Of a DNA stretch of 64,000 nucleotides, positions 20,988 through 32,077 are shown piece by piece. The stretch covers positions 18,892-82,891 of the forward strand of contig PYST01000167.1 in the NCBI GenBank assembly GCA_003049485.1. The letters run 5' to 3'. This DNA comes from Ophioceras dolichostomum (taxonomy: Eukaryota > Ascomycota > Sordariomycetes > Magnaporthales > Ophioceraceae). Every line of letters begins with the position of its first letter. The first letter of the stretch is position 1. Both the position numbers and the translations under genes were made by a program. The notes under the pieces are model-generated. The model did no database searches. It had not been told where the DNA came from and saw only the letters and a program-made list of their open reading frames with translations.

Positions 20988-21887
20988 ATGCCACCCAAGC
21001 AAGCAGTCGCCCAGGCGGCTCCTAGGAGACCGACGGCGGTCCCGACGAGAGGAAAGGGTCCACGGAGGTCAAGTGGTGGCGTGTCCAGGGCTAGCCGTCC
21101 GAGTGGTGGCCGCCCGAGTAGGAACGTGATGCGTAAGTGTTTGCCTCGTTGACCCTCGGATCGGAGGGTGAGAGAGACAGAGAGAGAGAGAGACAGAGAG
21201 AGAGTGTGTGTGTGTGAGAGAGTGAGAGAGTGAGTGAGAGACCAAGGGAGTGAGTGTCAGAGCAAGAAGAACATGTTGAACTGACTGGCTCTTTTTCACT
21301 TTGGCGGCTTGCAGCGGGAGACCCCATACCACAGCGCAGGCCAAGGAGGTACAGGCCAGGGACGGTCGCGCTCCGAGAGATCAGGAAGTACCAGAGCAGC
21401 ACCGATCTGCTAATAAGCAAGCTTCCCTTTGCTAGATTGGTACGTTGTCGTGTCTTAACCCTTTCCCCTGCGCTCGGTTTTATTTCTTTGCACCATCGCC
21501 CTCCCACTGACCAACCTACCTACCCCCCTCCCTCCCCAAAAGGATGGATCGCCACCATCGTAACACTCCCTTCATTCCCCCCTCTGTTCTCATTTGTTTC
21601 CCCTCCCTCCCTCCGCCCACCCGACTAACCAAACACGACGACCACCACCAAAACAGGTCCGCGAAATCACCGTCGACATGGTCCCCCCAGACAGGGAAAT
21701 GCGGTTCCAGTCTCAGGCGCTGATGGCGATCCAGGAGGCGGCCGAGGCCTTCCTGGTGCACCTCTTCGAGGACACGAACCTGTGTGCCATCCACGCCAAG
21801 CGCGTCACCATCATGCAGAAGGACATCCAGCTCGCGAGGAGGATACGAGGCGCGTGGGGGGCTGGCGTGTCGGGCGTGTGGGTTTGA
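20988..21887 (+). CDS. Centromeric histone H3 variant (CENP-A/CenH3)
   Basis: Three exons: 20988-21132, 21315-21439 and 21657-21887, giving 166 residues. Donors are GTAAGT and GTACGT, acceptors are GCAG and ACAG, and phases match. The histone fold is clear: RRYRPGTVALREIRKYQSST, then LLISKLPFARLVREI, EAAEAFLVHLFEDTNLCAIH and KRVTIMQKDIQLARRIRG. Features separating it from canonical H3 are the divergent basic Pro/Arg/Ser tail, the longer loop 1 (VDMVPPDREMRFQSQ), IMQKD in place of IMPKD, and the C-terminal extension GAWGAGVSGVWV instead of GERA. CENP-A replaces H3 in centromeric nucleosomes and recruits the kinetochore. Intron 1 carries a GA/GT microsatellite. Mis12, a downstream kinetochore component, lies 11 kb upstream. 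Confidence 0.95.
21167..21242 (+). repeat. GA/GT-rich microsatellite in CENP-A intron 1
   Basis: The stretch is almost entirely GA dinucleotides with interspersed GACA and a short GT run. It lies wholly in the first CENP-A intron, 34 bases after the donor. It is likely length-variable among strains. Confidence 0.85.
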
Positions 21888-24314
21888 TGATGAACGCAGA
21901 TGAGATGAGTTGAGTTGAGCGGTTGGGCGAAGCTAGCTACCTAGGTACCTACCTCGGTAGGCACCAGCTAGCTGATCGGATGGAGCACTGAAGAAGAGGA
22001 GTGGGGATGGGAGGGGAAAATAAAATAATGAGTGAGGAGATGAGATCGGGCGGGAGGAGTAAGGGGAGCGCGAGATGGCGGACCGACGGACAGATGAAAG
22101 AGAACCTTTCGCCTTGGCGGGTGCGTCCCGCATCACAGTGCCTGCTGCGATTCAGCGCCGGAACAGATACCCAACCGCATTTCGTCCGTCCGCCGTCCCG
22201 GAAGTCACCGCATACCGTGCGCGGCGGGACCTTTTTTTTGGCATTTCCCTTCTGCTATATGGTTTTAGATCCTGGCCTTTCTTCTTGTATGCTTGAGAGG
22301 CTTGCTTGTTTTATTACTTCCCTTATCCTTTTCTCAGAGAGATCCTCTTATTTCTCCGACTGGACGGACGGGGGGATGGATAGGCGATTTGGACTGGCTT
22401 GATGGCATGGACGGCGGGGGAGGGGAGGATGGATGGATTGATGGATAGATTTGCCCAATGGCGTCTAGGGCGTTGCAGGATATAGCCATTTCCATGCTGC
22501 TTTGTTGCTTTTTTTGGAGTTGGGGCGGCGGGGCTTAATATTGCTGTTACTTGTTTGATCATCTACCACTTAATTGTTTGCCTCTCGAGGCTCCCCGAAA
22601 GCTCTTCGATCTGCTTTGGACATTGCGCGGTGCGGAGGTATCTGTGGGGGTTGTGTTCTTCGCGTGAGTTGATTCGATGAGAGGCGTGTAAGTCGGGAAC
22701 GGGGGCCGAGATATCCGGTGTGTGGAATTCCAGCGAGCATTTATTTGCCTTCTCACCGGCACACATAGCAATTTTGGGGGTGTTTGAGCATGGCCGAGAT
22801 GCATTAGTTCATTCAGATAGGAAGCAATGGAACGCAATGTTACGATACCAACCGACCGAACTCATTCAGCGTCGTGACCGGGACGCAAGCGAGCGAGGAC
22901 TGAGACATCGCACGTGACAAGAAGCTGAACTCGGACCTCCGTGTCAACGTCATGGCTTGGCCTGACTTCATGCCTTTCTACCTCACTTGTGCATTTTACA
23001 CTCAATCATTACAAAAGCAAGCAGCTAGGCCCTGAAGGTGAGGTTTGTTTGTTCAAGAATCGTGTTCTTTGAATTGATCAGAATTAGAGGCAAGAAAGAA
23101 GCCCGTCCATCTGTCGAAATTCCGATCCATCCAAGTCGGTCGAGGAAGTCGATCAATTTCCCCCCGATCCTCAAACCACTCACTTTCGTCTCTCTGTCCG
23201 AGGATCTCTCGTATTGGGGTTTCTTTTCCTCTCAACGACCGACAGCAACAGTCCCGTACCGACTGTGTTTGGTAAGTCCACATCCTAGGGAACAAAAGCC
23301 TTGCCATCTCCCACGACCGCCCTCCTCTGTGTGACCAATACATCCTCCTCTTCCTGTCCCCCTTCTTCCCGTTCGTTTCTTCCAGTCTAGTGTGTGTTTG
23401 GTGGCAGTAGTAGATACAACAAGTGTTGCGGGTTTGTATGTTTGACTCGGTCCTTCCAGCAGGATCACGTCCAACAAAAACACCGCGTTTTGTTCTGTTT
23501 CTTTTTGCCCCTTCGCAAACCGAAAAAACAAGAAATCCAAGAAAATCATACCATCATTTCTCTCATCTCTTTCACATCCTCTCTTTCCCTAGAGTAGGTG
23601 GTAGGTAGGTATTACGCCCATGTTTGAACAGACAAAGGAAAACAACGAAATAGTAGAACAAGAAAAAAAGAGATAATGACAGAAGAAGAGCCAAGTAGCC
23701 GCTTCCCATAAGAGGAGGCTTTGTTAGGATCTAGGCAAAAAACGCCCTTCACCCGTTTCCTTTCCTTTCCTTTCCCTTTCCCTTTCTTTTTCCCGAATTT
23801 TTTTTGTGCCACTTGATGGTTGGTGCTCGCTGACCAATGCTCCTCAGGCAAGAAAACAAGCCCATAATGCCGACAAAAGAAAAAGAAAACTGCTATAAAA
23901 CTCAACTGATAAGACGAGGAGGATAAGGGGTGGGGAAAACAAGAAGGCATTGCGCGCTGATTTAAAAGCACTGTCCGACTTGCCATCTATACGGCTGGTT
24001 GGTAGTGGAACAACAAGGTGGTGATGGTGGTGATGGTGGCAAAGAGCAACAACAAGGCATAACACCGACAAGGGACGAGGGAAAAAAGGAAGTGGGAGCG
24101 GCCCGCAAGCTCTCTAATCCAACACCGAAGAGATACGAAAAAAATAAGAAAAAAGGCTGATTGGATTCGCAAGCGCGTGTCCAAACGGGCCGGAGAAGAA
24201 GAAGTGACAAATATGAGAACAGAGCGTGTCCCGTCAAAGTGATAGGGAGGAACTAGGGGTTCGGTAAAGACCGTCGTTTTTGGTTGTTTGTTTGTTTGTC
24301 TCTGTTTTTGTCGC
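21888..24314. other. Convergent 2.4-kb interval without a recognised gene
   Basis: This lies between CENP-A (+) and the CRIB protein (-), so it should hold both 3' flanks, yet it is long for that role. A TACCTAGGTACCTACCT motif lies at 21940-21957. Pyrimidine-rich tracts occur at 23340-23390, 23560-23590 and 23755-23800. ORFs up to about 130 codons have no domain, no family resemblance and inconsistent codon use. A non-coding transcript is possible but not shown. Confidence 0.5.
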
Positions 24315-27155
24315 TCACATCCGCGAGACGGCCATGTTGACTGCCGGGAACAGCGAGTACGGCATCGACGCGGGCGGCGACGCGAGGCTGGTGGTGGTCT
24401 TCGCGCGGGGACGTCCAGCGGGGCGTGTAGCCGCGGCGACGACGGCCTCCTTGCGCTGCTGCGGCAGCTGCTGCTGCTGTTGCTGTTGCTGCGTCCTGGT
24501 GACGGCGGCGGCGTCGTCCTTGGTCTTGATGGGCGAGGTGGGCATGATGTGGCTGAAGTTCCGCGTGTGCGTGGTAGTAGCACCGTGGCCTGACCTCGAC
24601 TGGGCGCTGCCGAAGGCCTCGTCGAAGACGTTCTTGCTGTTGCTGCTGCTGCCGTCGTACGAACGGGCGGAGAGCGGCTCGCTTTGGCCGCGAGTACGTG
24701 TGGATGACGGCTCGGCCTTGGTCACCTGCGGCGAGGGAGGGTTGGATGTGGCTATGGCGATGGCGCTGCAGGTCTCGTCCTGGCCGGCAGCTGCGGTGGC
24801 GGAGGAGGAGGAGGGGGCAGCGGCAAGACCGGCCATGTTGACGGAGCTGGAGCTCAGGGTCAAGCGGGTTAGGGCGGTGGAGTCCGACGCGGTCGAGATG
24901 TGGCGGTCGGAGCCCATGGCGTCCTCGGAGTCCACGCTAGCCATGGTCGAGGCGCTGGTGCGAGAGTGGATGAGCAGGGCGGACCGGTCCATCGTCAGGA
25001 CGGGCTCCTCGTACTTGTACGGCGGGACGTAGCTGATCTCGTCCTGGCCGGGATACCACTCGGGCTCCTCGCTGAGCATCATGTGGCGGTGGAAGTCGCT
25101 GCCGGGGATGAGGAGCGTGGGCGAGAGATTCAAGCCGTGCGACTCCTTGAAGGTCGACGCGTACGACGGGTTGCGAGCGTGGGGTTGGTGCGTCGACTGC
25201 TGGTGGAGTGGCTGCTGGTGCTGCTCGTGCCTGGGCAACGTGAACGTGGCGGACGAAGACGGCGTCGGCACTGACATCGATGTTGGTGTGAAGGCCTCGA
25301 CGGCTGTCGATGTCGACACTTGGCTCGCCGGACTGAGGGCCGGCACGTCGAACCGACCCGGGTTCAGCAGTGTCGGCGACGAGGAAGACACGGGGGACAT
25401 GTTGCCTCGAGTGCCGAGCTCCACGGGTGTGACGCTCTCGTCCTCGCGAGACGAGTCGAAGGAGGGACGGTCCCACGCATACTCGCAATCCGCCTCGACC
25501 TCGTGCTCGTAGCAGTAGTCGATGTCATCTTCCCAGCTCTCACGGGTGAGTGACTCGTCCTTGCTCTCCTCCAAGGCAGCCTTCAGAGCGCGCTGAGCAG
25601 CTAACATGTCAAACCGTCCCAGCGTGTCAGAAGCATTGCTGGGGGGCCGCTGAGATGTCGTCGCCGGTGCAGGTGCTGGCTGGCTGTTAAGCAGGTTGCG
25701 GAGCAGAGGCACAGACTGGCTTCCCCTCAAGGAGGAGTTGCTCGTGACGCTGGCTCGCGACCTGGCAGGTACGGTGTTCTCCTCCTCTTCAGGCACATCA
25801 GGCAACAAGCCGGCCTCGAATGAGCCGCTGAGAGGTGTGGTCAAAGGCCAGTTGAGGTCGTCGGGGGTGGCCGAGATGACGCGAGAGTATCTGTACTCGG
25901 CAGGCACCACCTGGCTGTCAGCTCGGACGCGCGGTCGCATTTGGAGGAAGTCACCGTCCTCCTCCGCCCCCCTCTCGTCGCCCTCTTCCAAGGTGGCGGG
26001 TAGTCGTGGTGCCTCGCGCACGCCCGCGCTGATTTGGAGTCCTTCCCGATCATCGTAACCAGAGTTGGCGAAGACATCAGCGGGATCGTGTGGAGACATG
26101 GAGGTACGGCTAGAGATCCGCGGCGGCACCTCGGGCGTCCCGAACTCTGGATCGTCGGGCTTCCTGAATGGCCGGGGTGGTGGCATCATCCTTATTTGGT
26201 CCTGGGAATAGCTGCGATGGAGAGGCCCTCGCGGCTGTCCAAGGCTGACACGGGAGGCGCCGGCGGAAGCAGGGCCATCGTCCGTCAATGGCAGGCTCTC
26301 AGTAGAGAAGTCGGCGAAGTGGATGTCCTCTGCCTGGATGCCCTTCAGCGAGCCATTGGACGGAACCTGCGAGGCGCGGATGGCAGTGAACTCCGACTGC
26401 AGCGCCATCCTGCTTGCCCGTTGCAGGTTGGGGAGGTTTTCCTTCTGGGTGTGAGTCAGGTGCCGGAAGTCGTATGGCCCAGAGATCTGAAGCCGTCTCC
26501 TCGCCTCCGAGGCGTCGTCCAAGACCGAGTCGGGCCTCGTGGTCTTCCTTCGGCTGAAGAGCGACGGCTTGGTGTTTCCGCTCACTGCTGGTGGAGGGCT
26601 GACGGGCACGATGGCCTCAGCGGGCATGTCGGCCGAGTATAGAGAACTCGAGGCCGAGCTCTGGGCGCTGCTCTCCCGCCTTAGTCTCCCCTTCCGGCTG
26701 AAGAGGGACTTGCCGAAGATCTGCACGCTCTCGGTCTTGTCCGGGCGCGACGGCATGCTGCTGGTGGTCGAGCGGCCGGAAGACTTGCGTGACAAGGGTG
26801 CGGCGCCTGCTGATGCTGGCGGAACATCAAAGGCATTCTCCCACGACGGCCGGTCTGAGGAAGCGAGGGAACGCAGAGACGACGAGCCGGACGACGGGGT
26901 CTGTCGACTGTGGTGCTTGTCCTGGGCGGACGTCTGGCGCATTTGTTGACTGAGGGCCCGGATGCTCTCTGGCGAAGGCGGGCCATCGACAGCAGGCTCA
27001 AGCAAGTCGGCTAAGTTCTGGCTGAACGACAGTGATTGTTGGTGGGGAGAAGCCAGGGGAGGAGGAGATGCGGGAGCGGACGGCACTGGGGCTTTCATCC
27101 ACCGAGACGGTCTTTCGACCGACTGTGCGGACAGAGGGGGTGATGTGGCCCACAT
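24315..27155 (-). CDS. CRIB-domain (Cdc42/Rac-binding) low-complexity protein
   Basis: Single exon of 946 residues. A CRIB/PBD motif is visible at about residues 223-238, ISGPYDFRHLTHT, matching the ISxPxxFxHxxH consensus for binding GTP-loaded Cdc42 or Rac. It is preceded by a basic stretch (SRRKTTRP and ARRR) of the kind that binds phosphoinositides. No kinase domain follows, so this is not a PAK; it resembles a polarity adaptor. The rest is Ser/Pro-rich and probably disordered, with a notable acidic and aromatic segment WEDDIDYCYEHEVEADCEYA near residue 550 that looks conserved, and a polyQ run near residue 900. Such proteins are plausible effectors of polarised hyphal growth. The start may not be exact, because an upstream exon cannot be excluded. 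Confidence 0.82.
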   Translation of the reverse strand: MWATSPPLSAQSVERPSRWMKAPVPSAPASPPPLASPHQQSLSFSQNLADLLEPAVDGPPSPESIRALSQQMRQTSAQDKHHSRQTPSSGSSSLRSLASSDRPSWENAFDVPPASAGAAPLSRKSSGRSTTSSMPSRPDKTESVQIFGKSLFSRKGRLRRESSAQSSASSSLYSADMPAEAIVPVSPPPAVSGNTKPSLFSRRKTTRPDSVLDDASEARRRLQISGPYDFRHLTHTQKENLPNLQRASRMALQSEFTAIRASQVPSNGSLKGIQAEDIHFADFSTESLPLTDDGPASAGASRVSLGQPRGPLHRSYSQDQIRMMPPPRPFRKPDDPEFGTPEVPPRISSRTSMSPHDPADVFANSGYDDREGLQISAGVREAPRLPATLEEGDERGAEEDGDFLQMRPRVRADSQVVPAEYRYSRVISATPDDLNWPLTTPLSGSFEAGLLPDVPEEEENTVPARSRASVTSNSSLRGSQSVPLLRNLLNSQPAPAPATTSQRPPSNASDTLGRFDMLAAQRALKAALEESKDESLTRESWEDDIDYCYEHEVEADCEYAWDRPSFDSSREDESVTPVELGTRGNMSPVSSSSPTLLNPGRFDVPALSPASQVSTSTAVEAFTPTSMSVPTPSSSATFTLPRHEQHQQPLHQQSTHQPHARNPSYASTFKESHGLNLSPTLLIPGSDFHRHMMLSEEPEWYPGQDEISYVPPYKYEEPVLTMDRSALLIHSRTSASTMASVDSEDAMGSDRHISTASDSTALTRLTLSSSSVNMAGLAAAPSSSSATAAAGQDETCSAIAIATSNPPSPQVTKAEPSSTRTRGQSEPLSARSYDGSSSNSKNVFDEAFGSAQSRSGHGATTTHTRNFSHIMPTSPIKTKDDAAAVTRTQQQQQQQQLPQQRKEAVVAAATRPAGRPRAKTTTSLASPPASMPYSLFPAVNMAVSRM

Positions 27156-29881
27156 AGTGGCTGGAAGGCAGGTTTCCGCAGGCTTTGGTGCCGGTATCTG
27201 GGGCCGTCACCTCTCTTGCTTTCCCTGGTGTCCTGGTGTCCGTAGGATTCCGTGTGCAAAGAGGGAAAAAGTAGGGAAAAAGGAACGAATGGGCGGGCGG
27301 CGGTTGACGACTGTGGTACAGGTTCTCCCTGACTCTCTACTCCAGCCAGGCGCGGCCGTGTCGTCGACAGGTGGGTCCAGCGGCCCTTTTGTTCGCGTCT
27401 CCAGGGAAGCTCCCTTCTGTACCAGCTCGCATCAGCGGGATCCGCTCCCCTGAGCGCGCTGTGGCGGGCTGGCGGGCTGGCTGGCTGGCTGGCAGACTGG
27501 GAGACAGGCTCCGTTCCCGTGTCCGGCTCGGGTGCTCGAGTCGTGCAGCACCCGCTTTCGCTGTTCTCTCTGCCTGTTTCCTTCTGTCCTTCTCTTGTCC
27601 TTCCTACCTAGGCAGGCAGGCAGGCAGGTGGGCACCTTCAGGTTCCCTACAGGTTCCCTGTTCCTTCTTCCCAAAGTTCCAGCTCGTGTTTCTTCCTCAC
27701 AGTTCCCGGCTGGGCACGGTTGGAGTTATCGTGGGACAGCAGCCAACCGGGCGAGTGAGCGGCTGTGGTTGTAGGCAGCTTGGAAAATTGCAAAACAATG
27801 CGATGGAGGAGAAGAGTGTGAGTGTGGGGGGGATGATGAGAACTGGGCTTCAATGCTATTATATTGCAGGTGCCCTTTGGATCAGGCTTGCTCCTTGCGT
27901 CCCAGAGACCCAGGGAAGGGGATGCCAGGGAGAAAGTCCAGCCAAGCAGGGAACCAGGGACTTGGCAAGCCGGCAACAGAAAGCTAGCACACGCTGCTCA
28001 GTGCGTGCTCACTCCCGCCCCGGCTCCGAGGGAGAGGCAGAAAAAAAAGGGTGGGATGCCATCCCCGGGACAGGGTATCATGTCAGTTTGCTTGCCAAGG
28101 GGGGCCAAGGGTCATCGACTGTGACTGATGGGTTCACTGGGTTGCTGAGTGAAGGATGGAGGTGGTGGTTTTCTTGGTGGGTGGGCACCACTTTTTTGGT
28201 ACGATTGGGACCCCGGCCGTCGTTGCAGCGTGGTGGAAATGGGCGGATGGTCAGGGATTCTTGGGAGAGCAGGGGTGCATGGAAGGCCCTGTGTCTGCTG
28301 GTGTGGTGGGTGGATGGGGGTGCGACAGTGGACGGGTGAGGGGTCTGACGGGGGGGGCGTCAGTGGTCGAGTTAGCGTGTTCGCACACACAGGACAGGGT
28401 GTGTCCCCTCAGGCTCCAGCAGGACTTCACTAGACCGGCACCAAGGATGCAACGCCAAGCCGACCGACCCTTCCAAAAGTCCGGGGCGGGTGAGCGATTC
28501 TCACAATTTTCTGATTCTCTGCACTGCACAGGCCGGGAAAAATGTGAACGGAACGGGAAGAGAAAGGACACAGACGAGAGAAGACACGGACGGGAGAGAG
28601 CGAGAAAGAACAGAAGAGAAGAAGAAAATCCAGACAACCGGATCATAACTTCAGCCCCTCCTCCAGTGGTGACAGAATTGAAGAAAAGGTCCGTCCGCAC
28701 ACCCTCCTGCCCTACGACGGCTTAATAAACCGTAATTCCAGAGTCGCGTGTCCGGGTCAAATGGCTGAATGGGATGAGCAAGCACACGAAAAGCACAGCG
28801 AGGGCGCAAAAAGAAAAGGCATTGGAGACTGAGAATGGGAGAAAGAGGGGACTGGGTTATTACTTGTCCAACGGCAATTATCTGCAATTTTCTGCATCCA
28901 ACGGTTATCCGCCAGTCATTGATCGCCGTTGGTCTCCTTCAGTGCCTTCTGATCTCAACTGTGATCTCGTTTTGGGGGCTGCGCATCTGGGCATTTGGCA
29001 AACTATTGATTTTTCACCCCAAATTACATGCGACGTAGTGATGATAATGATGATGGCATCAATTGTTTGTCGTTGGCTCTTTTTTTACTTTTTCCGGATC
29101 CTAATATCCTAATATCAGGTGCGTGCTAGGTGAGGGAGAGCGAAAAGGGGACAAAGAAGCGAGCGAAAGAGAAAGAAAAGAAAGAAAGAAAAGCAACAAA
29201 AAGGGCCCCCAGATCTCTCTCCTCCCCGGGACAGACAGATTGGACTGCCGCCGGTTGACGCGAAAGTGCCAGACTGATGAGGGTAGCAGTCGCACTCTCG
29301 CTTGCAGCCGCCAGCAGAGGAAGGCTTACCACAGCGTCATAGGGATGCAGAGGGAGTTGGCAATTGGAGGTGGTGTGGGGTTTTCCTCCTCGGTCGAGAA
29401 GAGAGAATAGTGAAAGAAAGAGGAGGAGGTTATATGTACCTAGTTGTGTAAGTGGTAATTCCCGACGACGCCAACGGACGGACTCGGCTGGTACCGCGTC
29501 TTCCTTCTTCCTTCTTCCCTCCTACCCGGTCTTGCTATGGCCCCCTACCTGAGAGATTATCCGTCAAGGAAAGAAGGCAAGGAGGTGTGTGAAATGTAAG
29601 AGCGAGGGGTAAGAACTGGTATGTCAAGACGTTCGTCTGCATAGGAAGGTAGGTGGTAGGTTCTAATCGGGGCGAACTTGGGAGGTAGATGCCAGGAACG
29701 GCTATGGGGGAGGGCAACTGTGAAAACTGCCGTGCCTGGGCCTCGGAACAGTGTGCGTGCGTTTTGCGTGCTCGTGTAAGTCAGCGTGAGATAGAGCTCG
29801 TCCAAGGCCCGCAATGGGTCGTGTGTGAGAACTTAGTTTTCGTGTTATTTTCCTGTTTTATTACAATAAGGCAGGATACCA
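27156..29881. other. Upstream region of the CRIB gene, start of an 18-kb gene-poor interval
   Basis: No convincing gene. Short tandem repeats include GGCT units at about 27470-27495 and GGCA units at about 27611-27630. Purine-rich tracts lie at about 28548-28640 and 29125-29205. A 322-codon ORF (27371-28339) runs through the tandem repeats and G-rich sequence and lacks coding character. The first kilobase is likely the CRIB gene promoter. Confidence 0.5.
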
Positions 29882-30280
29882 TTAGGAGACGATCTTCCTG
29901 ACCAGTGAAAGAAACGCGACGGCCAGCAGCCGCGCACGATTGGCCGACGCGGCATCAGAAGTCGTGGGCTCCGGCGCAGCACAGCTTTGTGGCACCTCAT
30001 CCGCCCACGGCGCCCACTCGTCCGCCATCCGCCCGTGGTTAATGAATGTGTGGGAGCAACTGGCTGGGAGGAACGATGAGGGCTGTGGTTGGCTCTTCGC
30101 TGGCATCTGCGGGCTCTCGGGCGTTCTGGAAAGCTCTCGTTGGCCAGTATTGTTAGCTGTCCCCTCAACCTTCCCTGATGATGTCCATCCGGAGGAGCAC
30201 CATACATGATCACAAGTACCTCCAAACTTTGGCTCCGTTTCGTCGCAGCCTGGAGAACTTTCGTTGACGTCTGTGCTCAT
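29882..30280 (-). CDS. Doubtful hypothetical protein
   Basis: An ORF of 132 residues starts MSTDVNESSPGCDETEPKFG and ends in a short hydrophobic, basic segment (LLAVAFLSLVRKIVS). Several Cys and Trp residues (CDHVWCSSGW) and balanced composition make it look better than the surrounding ORFs. I recognise no domain. It could be a lineage-specific small protein or chance, and no splice structure or homologue supports it. Confidence 0.22.
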   Translation of the reverse strand: MSTDVNESSPGCDETEPKFGGTCDHVWCSSGWTSSGKVEGTANNTGQRELSRTPESPQMPAKSQPQPSSFLPASCSHTFINHGRMADEWAPWADEVPQSCAAPEPTTSDAASANRARLLAVAFLSLVRKIVS

Positions 30281-32037
30281 TACGTCCTCCTCGAGTTCGT
30301 AGCTTCGTACATACTACAGCACAGGACAACTCCCTAACTCTCTTAAAGCAGCAGCAGCTCTACTCCGGACGAAGATTCATGCAGATAGATGTAAGGTTGG
30401 TCGCCTGCAGCACGTGGATACGCGACGCTGGGTCCGTAGAAGATGAGCACTCACTTTTCGACACATTATGCGCTGTCTGCCTTCCTTCTCGGTGATCGGG
30501 CGCCCCACGAGCTACTCGAAACAAGCAGATGCAGACGCGCACCAGGGACTGTTTTCGTCACTCTCGCCAACTCTCGTCACTCCTCATCACAGAACGCATC
30601 AATGCCCAGTAAGACAGAAAGGGGTAGAGCGTTTGTAAGGGATATAGAGGTGGATGACGATCCTGTCGGCTACGGAATAGTATTGCTTCCTTCCTTCTCT
30701 CCGTGCCGCGGCGGCTACGTCCGTCCTGAGGAGGAGTTGAGCCCAACCTACAGGAATAACCAGGTTGCGGGGAAATCGCGCCGACGGTTGCGGACCGCTT
30801 GCTTGCTGTGTGCCTGCTGTATGGACGGAGTAATTCCGAACTGGACACTTTTTTTCTTCGGTTTGCCTGCCCGGCGAACCTTCCCAACTCTCCAAGCGAA
30901 CAGGAATCGACCCCTTGTCACGAGACAAGAAAGAGGCCGAGCCGACCCCAAGTCAACGACCACCACTTCATTGAGGTTGGAGCCGACCGCGCCAGCGGTC
31001 GGCGGGGTACGACGGCCCTGAGAATCAAAGTGGGGTTGGGGTTCTTGAATTGAGAACTGAGCTGAGGCATTTGGTCAGTGACAGCATTCGGATACGTTAT
31101 TCGATTTCCATCAGATGAAGAGTGTCTTGAGATATCTCTATCTGTTGCTGCTCAAGTCGCAGAACGGCGCGAGTGTGGCATATCTCGCAGGCTTGCCCAT
31201 GAGGGTGAATGGGATGTCCCTTACTGGATATCATATCCAGGGTTATCATCGTTCTCATCATCAAAAAAGCATCAGGTGGCCGCAAGGGGTGGGGGTTCTG
31301 GCTTCATGTCGGCTCCAAGTTGCTTCTTCGAGCCACATGAAGCTGCGAGCTGTCATATTGACATGCAGGCTCCCTCAACCACCTCCTTCCTTCCGCATAA
31401 GACAACTCGGTCTAGTGGCTGCAGTGAGTGTGATTGACGTGCGCAAGACCACTCCCTCTCGCTTGTTCCAGTTTCCAGTCTGGCCTCCGTTTGGTGATTT
31501 TCACGTTTCCTCGTCTTAGTTGGTGGGCACAGCAGACCGTGGTTGGGAATGAGGGGGCTCAGGAAGCATCGCGCCCGGCTGGCTGGTTAGCTCGCCAGCT
31601 GGTGGAGGATGTTCTGTTTCAGGGCCCTGAGAAGGTTTCTTCTTCATTGCTGGTCCGCCTCGTCAAACGTCGCGTTCGACCGTTGCGCCACGAACCCAAA
31701 TTCTCCCTCTGTCCCAACCACCAAGCATGGACAGAGAGGTATGCTTAAATCCACCACCAAGCATGGGCTCATTTCACCTGATATTTTGGAAACATGTCGT
31801 TTGTAAGTTAGGGCCAGAGTTAAAGGCCAAGACCTCATCAACATGGTGCTGCTTCAGTTTCTCGCCCCTTCTCTCCCTCACTGCAAAGAGTGATGCAGAC
31901 CAACGCTTTTTCCAGTACATGCCTCCGTACGCTGTCGAGCACCTCCAGATGTTGATCAACGTCTTATGATCCCCCAATATGGAAAGATGTCGCAGTTGGC
32001 ACGATATTTACAAATCCGGCAACAGGGGATGCAACCT

Positions 32038-32077
32038 GGATGCTCCTTGGATGCTCCTTGGATGCTCCTTGGATGCG
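32038..32077. repeat. 11-bp minisatellite, about 3.5 copies
   Basis: The unit GGATGCTCCTT occurs three times perfectly in tandem (32038-32070), followed by a partial copy GGATGCG. Confidence 0.85.

Noticed and set aside
27371..28339. 322-codon ORF upstream of the CRIB gene
   Set aside because: It runs through GGCT and GGCA tandem repeats and G-rich DNA. Its Trp/Gly/Arg composition is frame-driven and no domain is recognisable.
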